DNA of 36,077 bases from Ruminococcus sp. (GTDB lineage Bacteria > Bacillota > Clostridia > Oscillospirales > Ruminococcaceae), in NCBI GenBank assembly GCA_015066925.1, contig SVNL01000008.1, positions 1 to 36,077 on the forward strand. Direction: 5' to 3'. Below are positions 24,766 through 34,333 of the stretch, piece after piece. The translations under genes and the position numbers were made by a program. How positions within the stretch are numbered: position 1 is the stretch's first letter; the number at the start of each line of letters is the position of its first letter. Below the pieces are notes generated by a model. The model made no database searches, had not been told where the DNA came from, and worked only from the letters and a program-made list of their open reading frames with translations.

Positions 24766-26097
24766 ATGCTTGAAAAAATTATCAATTTTACAAAAAAATT
24801 CAATATGCTCTTACCCGATATTACTGTTGTTGTCGGTCTTTCAGGAGGTGCCGACAGTATTTGTCTTACCACTGTACTGAATGAACTGAGCCATAATATC
24901 GGATTTAAGCTTGAAGCAGTTCATGTTAATCATAATCTCAGAAATGCTGAAAGTGATAACGACCAGCTTTTTTGTGAACAATTTTGCAGAAATCTCGGTA
25001 TTCCGCTTAAAGTTGTTTCGTGCAACGTCAGCGAATATGCTCAAAAAAATAAGTTGTCTATCGAAGAAGCTGCACGTATTATGCGCTATAAGGTTTTTGC
25101 TGATTGTTCTGTCGGCAAATTTATTGCTACAGCTCATAATGCTGATGATAACCTTGAAACTGTTATTCATAATCTTATCAGAGGTACAGCTGTTAAAGGT
25201 CTTGCAGGTATTCCTCCTGTAAGAGATAATATTATCCGTCCGCTTCTTAATGTTACAAGAGCGGAAATAGAACAGTATCTTTCTGAAAATAATATTGATT
25301 TTGTTGTGGATAGCTCTAACCTTTCCGACGACTATACACGCAATAAAATCAGACATAATTTAATTCCTGTTATGTCTGATATAAACAGCTCTCTCCTTAA
25401 AACTTCTGTCAGCACCATCAACGCTGTTAATCTTGAAAACAGCTTTATTGAAGAGCAGACTGATATTGCTTATTCAAAATGCCGAACAGAAAATGGTTTT
25501 ACAGGACTTTTAGATTTTCACAAAGCTATCAGACACCGCTGTTATGCTCGTCTTCTGACTGAATATAAGCTTCCTTATAACAGCCTCAGACTTGAACAGA
25601 TAGATTCAGCTCTGCTTGAAAGCCGTAAAATAAATATTTCAAAAGACTTTTACATTGTTTGCACAAAATCTTCACTTTCAGTTGTTTTAATTAAAAAGAC
25701 GTACTCTGTTTCGCCTATTAAACTCCAACTAGGTGAAAATCATCTTTTCTCCGATAAAACTCTTTGTGCCGACATAGTTAGTCATCAAAAATATTTGCAA
25801 CAGAAAAATATTAACAAAAAGTTTGCAATTTATTTTATGGATTATGATAAAATAAAAGGTGATTTATTTATCAGAAACAGAAAATTCGGTGACAAAATAC
25901 AGCTTGCAGGAAGAAATTTTACTTCTTCTGTCAAAAAATTGATTAATGAAAAAATCCCTACTCAGGAAAGACCTTTTCTTCACTTTATTGATGATGAAAT
26001 GGGTACTGTATTTGCCGAAAAATTCGGTGTCGCTCAAAGAGTTGCTCCGGATGAATTAACTACTGAATTTTTGAGAATAACTATTATTGGAGATTAA
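24766..26097 (+). CDS. tilS: tRNA(Ile)-lysidine synthase
   Basis: Uses ATP and lysine to convert the wobble cytidine of the tRNA-Ile CAU anticodon to lysidine, which is essential for AUA decoding. It is 443 residues. The N-type PP-loop ATPase motif is SGGADS (26-31), followed by HVNHNLR and the conserved AHNADDNLET and IIRPLLNVTRAEIEQY segments. A C-terminal TilS domain contains IRNRKFGDKIQLAG. The ATG at 24766 is 2 nt past the dnaB stop and lacks its own clear ribosome site, so coupling is likely; a TTG at 24760 overlaps the dnaB stop. Hpt follows after 2 nt. Confidence 0.96.
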   Translation: MLEKIINFTKKFNMLLPDITVVVGLSGGADSICLTTVLNELSHNIGFKLEAVHVNHNLRNAESDNDQLFCEQFCRNLGIPLKVVSCNVSEYAQKNKLSIEEAARIMRYKVFADCSVGKFIATAHNADDNLETVIHNLIRGTAVKGLAGIPPVRDNIIRPLLNVTRAEIEQYLSENNIDFVVDSSNLSDDYTRNKIRHNLIPVMSDINSSLLKTSVSTINAVNLENSFIEEQTDIAYSKCRTENGFTGLLDFHKAIRHRCYARLLTEYKLPYNSLRLEQIDSALLESRKINISKDFYIVCTKSSLSVVLIKKTYSVSPIKLQLGENHLFSDKTLCADIVSHQKYLQQKNINKKFAIYFMDYDKIKGDLFIRNRKFGDKIQLAGRNFTSSVKKLINEKIPTQERPFLHFIDDEMGTVFAEKFGVAQRVAPDELTTEFLRITIIGD

Positions 26098-26099
26098 TT

Positions 26100-26633
26100 A
26101 TGACTGCTTGTTCCAACAAAATATCTCAGGTATATATTCCTGAGGATAAAATAAAACAAAAAGTTGCAGAATTAGGAAAAATTATCTCAAAAGACTATGA
26201 AAATAAAGATTTGCTCCTCGTCGGAATTCTTAAAGGCTCTGTTGTTTTTCTTTCCGACCTTATGCGTGAAATTTCTATTCCTGTTTCTATCGACTTTATG
26301 ACAGTTTCAAGCTATAAAAATTCCTCTTTCTCAAGCGGAAGCGTTGATATTCTCAGTGACCTGTCAACTGATATCAGTGGTAAGGACGTTCTTATCGTTG
26401 AGGATATTATTGATTCGGGAATTACTCTCTCAAGACTTGTTCCTATGCTTGAAAAAAGAAATCCCGCTTCAATTAAGCTGTGTACTTTGCTTGATAAACC
26501 TGATAGAAGAAAAATTGATATCAATGTCGATTATGTCGGCTTTGAAATTGAAAATAAATTTATCGTTGGTTATGGTCTTGACTATGCCGAAAAATTCAGA
26601 AATTTAAATTATATTGGTATATACAATTTATAG
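26100..26633 (+). CDS. hpt: Hypoxanthine phosphoribosyltransferase
   Basis: Salvages hypoxanthine or guanine with PRPP to IMP or GMP, 177 residues. The PRPP-binding motif VLIVEDIIDSGITLS (97-111) contains the Glu101-Asp102 pair. GILKGSVVFLSDL is at 42-54, and the C-terminal LDKPDRRK plus YVGFEIENKFIVGYGLDYAE are standard for the enzyme. It starts 2 nt after tilS with a GGAG site inside the end of that gene, and ftsH begins 15 nt later. The tilS-hpt-ftsH order is widely conserved in Firmicutes. Confidence 0.97.
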   Translation: MTACSNKISQVYIPEDKIKQKVAELGKIISKDYENKDLLLVGILKGSVVFLSDLMREISIPVSIDFMTVSSYKNSSFSSGSVDILSDLSTDISGKDVLIVEDIIDSGITLSRLVPMLEKRNPASIKLCTLLDKPDRRKIDINVDYVGFEIENKFIVGYGLDYAEKFRNLNYIGIYNL

Positions 26634-26648
26634 AATGGAGATGGTATC

Positions 26649-28703
26649 TTGACACCAAGAAAAAACAGAGGTATTTTTGCTTACCTGCTTATCTTTATTA
26701 TCGCTGTTTTTGGCATTTCTGCTATTATGTCAAAGATTAGCAGCAACAGTAAAAATACTCAGTATTCAGAAATTATCACTCACTTCGACAATCTTGAGGT
26801 TGAATCTTATACCCTCGACCTCGGTACAGGTGAACTTAAACTCAAGCTTAGAGGTGAAGATAAGAAAATTACTTATGAGGTCCCGAATGTAAGCATCTTC
26901 CTGGATGATACTGATGATTATCGTAAAATGTATAATGAAAAGTACCCTGATGAACCGCTTTCTCAGGATTACTATAAAATTACCGATAATTCATGGCTTC
27001 TTTCAATTATCCCTACTGTATTGATGCTTATTCTCGGTATCGCTTTCATCTACATTATGATGCGTCAGGCAGGTGGCGGCGGTAAATACAGCAATTTTGG
27101 AAAGGCTAACCTTAAAAATCAGGCTAATGCAAGAAAAGCTACTTTCGATGACGTTGCAGGTGCTGATGAAGAAAAACAGGAGCTTGAAGAAATCGTTGAT
27201 TTCCTTAAACATTCCAATAAATATAAAGATATTGGTGCTAAAATTCCAAAGGGTGTTCTCCTTTTAGGACCTCCGGGTACAGGTAAAACACTCCTTGCAA
27301 GAGCTGTTGCAGGTGAGGCAGGATGTCCTTTCTTCCCTATCTCAGGTTCAGACTTTGTTGAAATGTTTGTCGGTGTAGGTGCTTCAAGAGTACGTGACCT
27401 TTTTGAACAGGCTAAAAAACACGCTCCTGCTATCATTTTCATTGATGAAATTGATGCTGTCGGACGTCACAGAGGCGCAGGTCTTGGTGGCGGTCACGAT
27501 GAACGTGAACAGACTCTTAACCAGCTTCTCGTTGAAATGGACGGTTTTACCGGCAACGAAAGTGTTATTGTTATTGCTGCTACTAACAGACGTGATATCC
27601 TTGACCCTGCTCTTCTTCGTCCGGGACGTTTTGACAGACAAATCGTTGTAGGATATCCTGATGTAAAGGGCAGAGAAGAAATCCTCAAGGTTCATGCTAA
27701 AAATAAACCTATGGGACCGGATGTTGACCTTAGTATAATTGCTAAAACAACTCAGGGCTTTACAGGTGCTGACCTCGAAAACTTGCTCAATGAAGCTGCT
27801 CTTCTTGCTGCAAGAGCAAACAGAAGAGCTATTACAGAAGCTGATATCGAAGAGGCTACTATGAAGGTTATTGCAGGTCCTGAAAAGAAATCCAGAATTG
27901 TTACCGAAAGAGATAAAAAAATTACAGCTTATCACGAAGCAGGTCATGCTATTGTTGGATACAACCTTGAAACTCAGGATAAAATCCATCAGGTTACAAT
28001 CATTCAGCGTGGTATGGCGGCAGGTCTTACTGTTACACGTCCGTCAAATGACAATAACCATGTTTCTAAACGTCAGATGACTGAAAGTATTGCAATGTTC
28101 CTGGGTGGTCGCGCCGCAGAAGCCCTCGTGCTCGATGACATCTGCACAGGTGCTTCAAACGATATGGAAAGAGCTACAAAAACTGCTCGCAACATGGTTA
28201 CTCGCTATGGCTTCTCCGATAAACTTGGTACTGTTGTTTACGGCTCTGATAACGACGAGGTATTCCTCGGTAAAGATTACGGTCATACAAAAAATTACAG
28301 CGAATCTATTGCTACTGAAATTGATAATGAAGTAAAGATTATCATTGATAACGGATATAAAACCGCTACTGAAATTCTCAGTGCTAATCTTGAAAAGCTT
28401 CATACTCTTGCAAATTATCTTATAAAATATGAGAAAATTGATGCTGATGATTTCGAAAAGCTTATGAAGGATGAGCTTGAAGTTGATGTTCCTAATTATG
28501 AAGTTGAACCCGAAGAACTCCTTAAAGCATTGAAAAAGGAAAAAATTGAAGATGTTGTTGATGAAAAGAAATCTGAAGATGAAGTTTCTGATAATTCTAC
28601 AGATGAAAATGCTTCTGACTCCTCGGATGATACAATTTCTTCAGACAATAATAATTCGGATAAAAACTCATCAACAGACGAAAAGAAATCAGATATAGAA
28701 TGA
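26649..28703 (+). CDS. ftsH: ATP-dependent zinc metalloprotease FtsH
   Basis: A membrane-anchored hexameric AAA protease for quality control of membrane proteins and regulatory factors. It is 684 residues. Transmembrane helices lie at about 9-28 and 116-137 with an extracytoplasmic loop between. Walker A is GPPGTGKT (207-214), Walker [10 protein letters not shown], then the second region of homology ([20 protein letters not shown], given here only by its positions 311-330) and the zinc motif HEAGH (429-433). The C-terminal 60 residues are a Ser/Asp/Asn/Lys-rich acidic tail, longer than in B. subtilis. The start is TTG at 26649 with GGAG upstream; the ATG at 26641 is out of frame and stops after three codons. 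Last gene of the cluster. Confidence 0.98.
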   Translation: MTPRKNRGIFAYLLIFIIAVFGISAIMSKISSNSKNTQYSEIITHFDNLEVESYTLDLGTGELKLKLRGEDKKITYEVPNVSIFLDDTDDYRKMYNEKYPDEPLSQDYYKITDNSWLLSIIPTVLMLILGIAFIYIMMRQAGGGGKYSNFGKANLKNQANARKATFDDVAGADEEKQELEEIVDFLKHSNKYKDIGAKIPKGVLLLGPPGTGKTLLARAVAGEAGCPFFPISGSDFVEMFVGVGASRVRDLFEQAKKHAPAIIFIDEIDAVGRHRGAGLGGGHDEREQTLNQLLVEMDGFTGNESVIVIAATNRRDILDPALLRPGRFDRQIVVGYPDVKGREEILKVHAKNKPMGPDVDLSIIAKTTQGFTGADLENLLNEAALLAARANRRAITEADIEEATMKVIAGPEKKSRIVTERDKKITAYHEAGHAIVGYNLETQDKIHQVTIIQRGMAAGLTVTRPSNDNNHVSKRQMTESIAMFLGGRAAEALVLDDICTGASNDMERATKTARNMVTRYGFSDKLGTVVYGSDNDEVFLGKDYGHTKNYSESIATEIDNEVKIIIDNGYKTATEILSANLEKLHTLANYLIKYEKIDADDFEKLMKDELEVDVPNYEVEPEELLKALKKEKIEDVVDEKKSEDEVSDNSTDENASDSSDDTISSDNNNSDKNSSTDEKKSDIE

Positions 28704-28744
28704 TTGTAAAAATTCAATCATATGTTAAAATAGCATATAACAAT

Positions 28745-28780
28745 AAATCCCAAAGAGATTTTTATCTCTTTGGGATTTTC
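28745..28780 (+). terminator. Intrinsic terminator after ftsH
   Basis: A perfect 15-bp stem pairs 28745-28759 with 28764-28778 (loop TTTT), followed by a T residue and a T-rich stretch. It is the first clear terminator after the rnj promoter. Confidence 0.93.
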
Positions 28781-28909
28781 TTTGTGTAATGTTCTATTCG
28801 TTTTTGCAATTATTGTTATTATATATTGCTGTTCACGTATGACAACAATACAGCTTGACAATTTTTGCCAAGCAATTTCAGCTTAATGCTAAGCATTTAT
28901 TGCTGTGGC

Positions 28910-29782
28910 TTATATTTCTGTTTTTCCTGTGCTTATATAAAGCTTTTGGAAGTCAGTAGGAGTGCAGTGTTTTATCTCCTTAAACGTTCTGTTAAATGTT
29001 GCAAGACTTGAAAATCCTGAACGCATAGCAACTTCTGTTATCGGAAGATTTGAATCCATCAGAAGTCTTTCTGCCATTTTTATTCTTTTTGCATTTATGT
29101 ATTGTATATACGACATTGAATTATACTGCTTAAATATTCTGGAAAAATGATATTTACTATATCCGGCAAGTGATGCAAGCTGATCGAGCGAAATATCTTC
29201 CATATAATTTTTATTGAGATAATTAAGAACAAGATTGAATTTTTCGTTATATTCCTGACTTTTTGAGTTAACAGCAAGCTGTTCTTTATATTGTTCGAGC
29301 TGAAAATCACGAAGTGCTGTAAGAAGATTTATAAGGTAAACGTAGATTTTTACATCTGCTGTAGGCGATTTTGAATAGTACGCAGAATATATATCCAGCA
29401 TACTTTTCTTTGATATTACGTACAAATCCTTATCAAGCTGTGGAGTTATCTGCACAACGCTTGAAAATACAGGCAACAGTGACTCTAACGCAGGAGAATC
29501 ACTTATAACCGAGTTATTACATTGAAAAATTATTCTTCTACCTTCTTGTGCGTGAAGATAATGAAGCTCACCCGGAGGAATTATAATGATATCCTTCTCG
29601 TTAAGATGATATTTGTTTTCACGCGTTTCAACAGTAAAACCGTTTTCAAGAGGTATTATTATTTCAATCGCATTGTGCCAGTGCATTGGATAAGGCTCGT
29701 TTTCAATATTATCATACAGCATTATAAATCGTTGATTTTCATATTCTATTGTTTCGTATTCTCCGGAAAGATTTTTAATCAT
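28910..29782 (-). CDS. AraC-family transcriptional regulator
   Basis: A 290-residue regulator with an N-terminal cupin-like sensing domain (HWHNAIEIIIPLENG and IPPGELH segments, about 30-95) and a C-terminal double helix-turn-helix domain (about 185-285). The first recognition helix is in SLDQLASLAGYSKYHFSRIFKQ. The second, in PITEVAMRSGFSSLATFNRTFKE, ends with the characteristic CTPTDFQ. It is divergent from the xyloside gene block, so it is probably its sugar-responsive activator (inference from position and family). The ATG at 29782 has AAAGGGTG at the right distance; an in-frame GTG at 29791 lies inside that site. I see no clear terminator after it. Confidence 0.93.
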   Translation of the reverse strand: MIKNLSGEYETIEYENQRFIMLYDNIENEPYPMHWHNAIEIIIPLENGFTVETRENKYHLNEKDIIIIPPGELHYLHAQEGRRIIFQCNNSVISDSPALESLLPVFSSVVQITPQLDKDLYVISKKSMLDIYSAYYSKSPTADVKIYVYLINLLTALRDFQLEQYKEQLAVNSKSQEYNEKFNLVLNYLNKNYMEDISLDQLASLAGYSKYHFSRIFKQYNSMSYIQYINAKRIKMAERLLMDSNLPITEVAMRSGFSSLATFNRTFKEIKHCTPTDFQKLYISTGKTEI

Positions 29783-29826
29783 TTTTATCACCCTTTGTTT
29801 TTGAATTTTTTGTCTTCATTATATTT

Positions 29827-29856
29827 ATTATACAACAAAACAACAAGATTTGTAAA
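29827..29856 (-). promoter_or_regulatory. Predicted promoter of the AraC-type regulator
   Basis: Minus strand: -35 TTTACA (29856-29851, five of six) and a perfect -10 TATAAT (29832-29827) with an 18-bp spacer. Confidence 0.6.
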
Positions 29857-29891
29857 GAGTGTTTGAAAATTTTGTGTATAAAAGCAATTTA

Positions 29892-29905
29892 CGATTACAT
29901 AATCG
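29892..29905. promoter_or_regulatory. Candidate operator in the xyloside control region
   Basis: CGATTA-CA-TAATCG is a near-perfect dyad lying between the two divergent promoters, ending 34 bp before the -10 of the plus-strand unit. A second inverted repeat, AATTAAT...ATTAATT (29907-29913 and 29929-29935), surrounds the -35 position. Either could bind the adjacent AraC-type protein; this is inference. Confidence 0.4.
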
Positions 29906-29939
29906 CAATTAATGAGTGGTAGTTTTTGATTAATTATTA

Positions 29940-29945
29940 TATAAT
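29940..29945 (+). promoter_or_regulatory. Predicted -10 box of the xyloside operon
   Basis: TATAAT lies 31 bp before the first start codon. The hexamer at the -35 position (29917-29922, TGGTAG) is poor, as expected for a promoter that needs an activator. Confidence 0.5.
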
Positions 29946-29975
29946 GTTAACAGATAATAAAAAAAGGAGTCAAAT

Positions 29976-30866
29976 ATGAGTGTAAAGTGTTACGAAACTG
30001 TTTATAAAAACTATGGAAAATGCATATGCCTCGAAAATGACAAAATAAGGCTCATAGCTACTACCGAAGTCGGTCCGAGAATAATTTTTTTCGGTCTTTG
30101 CAACGGCAATAACGTCCTTTTTGAAGATATAGACAGAAATTTTTATATTCTTAATCGTAACTACGGGGTATGGTATGCATACGGTGGGCATCGTATATGG
30201 TGTGCTCCCGAAAAAATACCGGAAACTTATTTCCCGGATAACTCAAAAATTGCGGTTAAATTCAAAAACAACACACTCACTCTTACCGCAGAAAAGACGG
30301 CTTTCGACAAACAGTTCAGTCTGGTTTGCAAAATGTCTGACGATTATTGCGTTGAGATAGAAAACCGTATTTCAAACTGTTCATCGAAACCTGCTAAGTT
30401 TGCTCCTTGGTCTGTTACCGGTCTTGCCGCCGGAGGAACCGAAATCATTCCTCTTTGCTGTGATGATAAAGGTTTTCTTCCAAACAGAACAATGTCGCTG
30501 TGGAGTTATTCCGAAATCAATGACCCGCGATTTACTCTGACAGATAAATACGCTATCCTAAAGCAGAAAACATCAATCGCAAAACCTTTTAAGGTTGGTT
30601 TTAATGTTACTGCAAAGCAAATCGCTTACATACTTGATAAACAGATATTTAAGGTGTATTTCGACGATTATCGCAAGGTCAATTATCCGGATTTCTGCTG
30701 TAACTTCGAATCATATACAAATAATTTATTCCTCGAATGTGAGTTCCTTGGCGAAGAGCGTGAATATCATCCTTCCGAAACAGCAGTTCTTGCTGAAAAA
30801 TGGGAAATCACTCCTACCGAATGGGATAACAAAAAGATTATAGACGAATATATTCGTGCTTTATAA
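29976..30866 (+). CDS. Galactose-mutarotase-like protein
   Basis: A 296-residue cytosolic protein with the beta-rich pattern of the aldose 1-epimerase/galactose mutarotase superfamily. GPRIIFFGLCNGNNVLFED near the N-terminus, then YGGHRIWCAPEKIPETYFPDN, the segment ISNCSSKPAKFAPWSVTGLAAGG and the EFLGEEREYHPSETAVLAEKW region give the order seen in uncharacterised members. The His in YGGHR and the Glu in the C-terminal region may correspond to active-site residues, but I cannot confirm this. AAAAAAGGAG precedes the ATG. As first gene of the unit with a beta-xylosidase and xylose isomerase, it may interconvert xylose anomers or bind a pentoside; this is inference from context. Confidence 0.75.
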   Translation: MSVKCYETVYKNYGKCICLENDKIRLIATTEVGPRIIFFGLCNGNNVLFEDIDRNFYILNRNYGVWYAYGGHRIWCAPEKIPETYFPDNSKIAVKFKNNTLTLTAEKTAFDKQFSLVCKMSDDYCVEIENRISNCSSKPAKFAPWSVTGLAAGGTEIIPLCCDDKGFLPNRTMSLWSYSEINDPRFTLTDKYAILKQKTSIAKPFKVGFNVTAKQIAYILDKQIFKVYFDDYRKVNYPDFCCNFESYTNNLFLECEFLGEEREYHPSETAVLAEKWEITPTEWDNKKIIDEYIRAL

Positions 30867-30904
30867 ATCTTTCATAAGTGAATTTTTATAAGGAGGGATT
30901 GTGC

Positions 30905-32983
30905 TTGGATAAATACAAAAACGAACAGCTCTCTGCTCAAGAGCGTGCCGAAGATTTAGTCGATAGACTTACTTTGGAAGAACAGGCTCAACAGCTTAAA
31001 TATGACTCGCCTAAAATCGAGCGTTTTGATATTCCGGCTTATAATTGGTGGAGCGAAGGTCTGCACGGTGTTGCAAGAGCAGGTACTGCTACTATGTTTC
31101 CACAGTCAATCGGTCTTGCTTCAATGTTTGATACCGAATTGCTTCATGAAGTCGCTGATATCATTTCAACAGAGGCAAGAGCTAAATATAATGAATATTC
31201 TGCCCACGATGACAGAGACATATATAAAGGTTTGACTTTATGGTCACCTAATGTAAATATCTTTCGTGACCCCCGTTGGGGCAGAGGTCAGGAAACTTTT
31301 GGCGAAGACCCTTACCTGACTTCACGTCTTGGTGTTGCTTTCACAAAAGGTCTTCAGGGAAATTCAGACGTTTTGAAAACAGCCGCATGCGCAAAGCATT
31401 TTGCCGTTCACAGCGGTCCTGAGGCTGTAAGACATGAATTCGACGCTAAGGCAAACCTTAAAGATATGGAAGAAACTTATCTCCCTGCTTTTAAGGCTCT
31501 TGTTCAAGAGGCAAAGGTCGAAAGCGTAATGGGTGCTTATAATCGTGTAAACGGTGAACCCTCTTGCGCAAGTAAATTCTTGATGAAAAAACTTGAAGAA
31601 TGGGGATTTGATGGACATTTCGTTTCAGATTGCTGGGCAATAAGAGATTTCCATTTGAATCATAAGGTCACAACTACTGCTCCTGAATCAGCCGCTATGG
31701 CTCTTAAAACAGGATGTGATTTGAATTGCGGTAACACCTACCTGAATTTGCTTCTTGCTTATCAGGAGGGTCTTATAAATGATGAGGATATACGAAAATC
31801 CTGCGTTAAACTTGTGAGAACAAAGATGAGACTTGGAATGTTCAATGAGTCTACTGAGTTTGATGATTTATCTTATGATATCGTCGCTTGTGATGCTCAT
31901 AAAGCTGTTTCTTTGAAATGTGCAGAACGCTCCATGGTTCTTCTCAAGAATAACGGTATACTTCCTCTTGATACATCAAAAATTTCTACTATTGGTGTTA
32001 TCGGTCCTAATGCTGACAGCCGCGCTGCTCTTGAAGGCAATTATTGCGGTACTGCTGACAGATACATAACTTTCCTCGAAGGTATTCAGGACGACTTTAA
32101 CGGCAAGGTAATTTATTCTCAGGGCAGTCACTTATATAAAGACAGAGTTATGAACCTCGGTCTTCCTGATGATAGAATTGCTGAAGCACAGATTATTGCT
32201 GAACATTCTGATGTCGTTATTCTTTGTGTTGGTCTTGACGCTACCATAGAAGGTGAGGAAGGCGATACAGGAAATGAATTTTCTTCGGGAGATAAAAATG
32301 ATTTAAGACTCCCGGAAACTCAGAGAAAACTTGTTGATGCAGTAATGAAAACAGGTAAACCTGTTGTTATTGTTACTGCCGCAGGAAGTGCTATCAATGT
32401 TGAAGCGGATTGCGACGCTTTACTCCATGTCTGGTATCCGGGTCAATGCGGTGGAAAGGCATTGGCTAATATACTGTTCGGTAAGGTTTCTCCATCAGCG
32501 AAGCTCCCCGTTACTTTCTACGAGGATTCTTCCCTCTTACCTGATTTCTGTGATTACAGTATGAAAAACCGAACATACAGATATGCAGAAAATAACACCC
32601 TTTATCCTTTCGGATACGGTCTTACTTACTCTCAGGTAGAATGTTCCGATATTGCTTATGCAGATAAAATGGTTTCTCTCAACGTCACAAATACAGGCAA
32701 TTTCGATACCGAAGATGTTGTTCAGCTTTACATCAAGGGTTATTCAGAAAATGCCGTGCCGAATTACAGCTTGTGTGGCTTTAAACGTGTTTCGCTCAAA
32801 AAAGGTGAAACAAAGAAAATCGAATTGATACTTGATGACAGCGCTTTTGAAGTTGTTGATGAAAATGGTATCAAAAAAGTCGAGGGTAATAAATTTATGC
32901 TATTTGCAGGCACCTCTCAGCCTGATGAATTAAGCGAAAAGCTTACAGGACAAAAATGCCTGTCTATAGAAATTAACTTTTAA
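30905..32983 (+). CDS. Glycoside hydrolase family 3, probable beta-xylosidase
   Basis: A 692-residue retaining glycosidase, with no signal peptide, so it should act on imported oligosaccharides in the cytoplasm. The N-terminal TIM barrel has [40 protein letters not shown] and [10 protein letters not shown]. The nucleophile is Asp242 in VSDCWAI. The alpha/beta sandwich holds [10 protein letters not shown], and the C-terminal fibronectin-like domain starts near residue 590. The [11 protein letters not shown] plus SDCWAI pattern is typical of GH3 beta-xylosidases, and the neighbours xylA and xylB support this. The start is a TTG at 30905, 8 nt after AAGGAGG; an upstream in-frame GTG at 30878 precedes that site and is rejected. 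It lies 38 nt after the mutarotase-like gene. Confidence 0.9.
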   Translation: MDKYKNEQLSAQERAEDLVDRLTLEEQAQQLKYDSPKIERFDIPAYNWWSEGLHGVARAGTATMFPQSIGLASMFDTELLHEVADIISTEARAKYNEYSAHDDRDIYKGLTLWSPNVNIFRDPRWGRGQETFGEDPYLTSRLGVAFTKGLQGNSDVLKTAACAKHFAVHSGPEAVRHEFDAKANLKDMEETYLPAFKALVQEAKVESVMGAYNRVNGEPSCASKFLMKKLEEWGFDGHFVSDCWAIRDFHLNHKVTTTAPESAAMALKTGCDLNCGNTYLNLLLAYQEGLINDEDIRKSCVKLVRTKMRLGMFNESTEFDDLSYDIVACDAHKAVSLKCAERSMVLLKNNGILPLDTSKISTIGVIGPNADSRAALEGNYCGTADRYITFLEGIQDDFNGKVIYSQGSHLYKDRVMNLGLPDDRIAEAQIIAEHSDVVILCVGLDATIEGEEGDTGNEFSSGDKNDLRLPETQRKLVDAVMKTGKPVVIVTAAGSAINVEADCDALLHVWYPGQCGGKALANILFGKVSPSAKLPVTFYEDSSLLPDFCDYSMKNRTYRYAENNTLYPFGYGLTYSQVECSDIAYADKMVSLNVTNTGNFDTEDVVQLYIKGYSENAVPNYSLCGFKRVSLKKGETKKIELILDDSAFEVVDENGIKKVEGNKFMLFAGTSQPDELSEKLTGQKCLSIEINF

Positions 32984-32997
32984 TCGGAGGTTTTATA

Positions 32998-34317
32998 ATG
33001 GAATTTTTCAAGGATATTAATAAAATTAAATACGAGGGCAAGGATAGTACAAACCCGCTTGCTTTCAAATATTATAATCCTGATGAAATAATCGATGGCA
33101 AACCAATGCGTGAACAGCTTAAATTCGCTCTCTCATGGTGGCACACTATGGGCGGCGACGGTACAGATATGTTCGGCTGCGGTACCACAGATAAGACTTG
33201 GGGTGAATCTGATTCCGAAAAGCGTGCAATTGCTAAGGTAGATGCTGCATTCGAAATCATGGATAAGCTTTCAATTGATTACTATTGCTTCCACGACAGA
33301 GATCTTTCCCCTGAATATGGCTCTCTTTCTGAAACAAACGCTAAATTAGACGCTGTTGTTGATTATTGCGCTAAAAAGCAGAGTGAAACAGGCAAAAAGC
33401 TTCTTTGGGGTACTGCGAAATGCTTTGATCATCCAAGATTTATGCATGGTGCAGGTACATCTCCATCAGCAGATGTATTCGCTTTTTCCGCAGCTCAAAT
33501 TAAAAAAGCTCTTGAAGCTACTGTAAAGCTCGGCGGTAACGGATACGTTTTCTGGGGCGGTCGTGAAGGTTATGAAACTCTTCTCAATACAGATATGGGT
33601 CTTGAACTCGATAATATGGCTCGTCTTATGAAGATGGCTGTTGATTACGGTCGTTCAATTGGCTTCAAAGGTGATTTCTATATCGAACCAAAGCCAAAGG
33701 AACCAACTAAGCACCAGTACGATTTTGATACTGCAACTGTTCTTGGTTTTCTTAGAAAATATGGTCTTGATAAAGACTTCAAAATGAATATCGAAGCAAA
33801 TCACGCTACTCTTGCTCAGCATACATTCCAGCACGAACTCTGTGTTGCAAGAATTAACGGTGCTTTCGGTTCTATTGACGCTAATCAGGGCGATAGCCTT
33901 CTTGGCTGGGATACAGACCAATTCCCAACAAATATTTACGAAACTACAATGTGTATGTACGAGGTTATCAAGGCAGGCGGCTTCACAAACGGTGGTCTTA
34001 ACTTTGATGCTAAGGCTCGCAGAGGTTCATTTACTCCTGAAGATATTTTCTACAGCTACATTGCAGGTATGGACGCATTCGCTCTCGGTTACAGAGCAGC
34101 TCTTAAGCTCATCGAGGACGGAAGAATTAATAAATTTATCGACGACAGATACGCTTCATGGAAAACAGGTATCGGTGCTGATATTATTTCAGGCAAGGCT
34201 GATCTTGCTGCTCTTGAAAAATATGCTCTTGAAAAGGGCGAGGTTACTGCTTCACTTTCAAGCGGCAGACAGGAACTCCTCGAAGGTATTGTTAATAACG
34301 TTCTTTTTAATCTTTAA
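32998..34317 (+). CDS. xylA: Xylose isomerase
   Basis: Interconverts D-xylose and D-xylulose; a tetrameric divalent-metal TIM-barrel enzyme. At 439 residues it is the class II length. Catalytic and metal residues are visible: FHDRD (98-102), WGGREGYE (186-193), Glu230 in IEPKPKEP, Glu266 and His269 in NIEANHA, Asp294 in SIDANQGD and the WDTDQF segment (Asp305, Asp307). GGAGG precedes the ATG, 14 nt after the GH3 stop. It feeds the xylulokinase encoded next. Confidence 0.98.
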   Translation: MEFFKDINKIKYEGKDSTNPLAFKYYNPDEIIDGKPMREQLKFALSWWHTMGGDGTDMFGCGTTDKTWGESDSEKRAIAKVDAAFEIMDKLSIDYYCFHDRDLSPEYGSLSETNAKLDAVVDYCAKKQSETGKKLLWGTAKCFDHPRFMHGAGTSPSADVFAFSAAQIKKALEATVKLGGNGYVFWGGREGYETLLNTDMGLELDNMARLMKMAVDYGRSIGFKGDFYIEPKPKEPTKHQYDFDTATVLGFLRKYGLDKDFKMNIEANHATLAQHTFQHELCVARINGAFGSIDANQGDSLLGWDTDQFPTNIYETTMCMYEVIKAGGFTNGGLNFDAKARRGSFTPEDIFYSYIAGMDAFALGYRAALKLIEDGRINKFIDDRYASWKTGIGADIISGKADLAALEKYALEKGEVTASLSSGRQELLEGIVNNVLFNL

Positions 34318-34333
34318 TTTGTAAGGTGTATAT

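Noticed and set aside
28871-28904. A hairpin downstream of the AraC gene as its terminator
   Set aside because: The two short stems (AGCAAT/ATTGCT and GCTTA/TAAGC) are not followed by a T tract on the minus strand.
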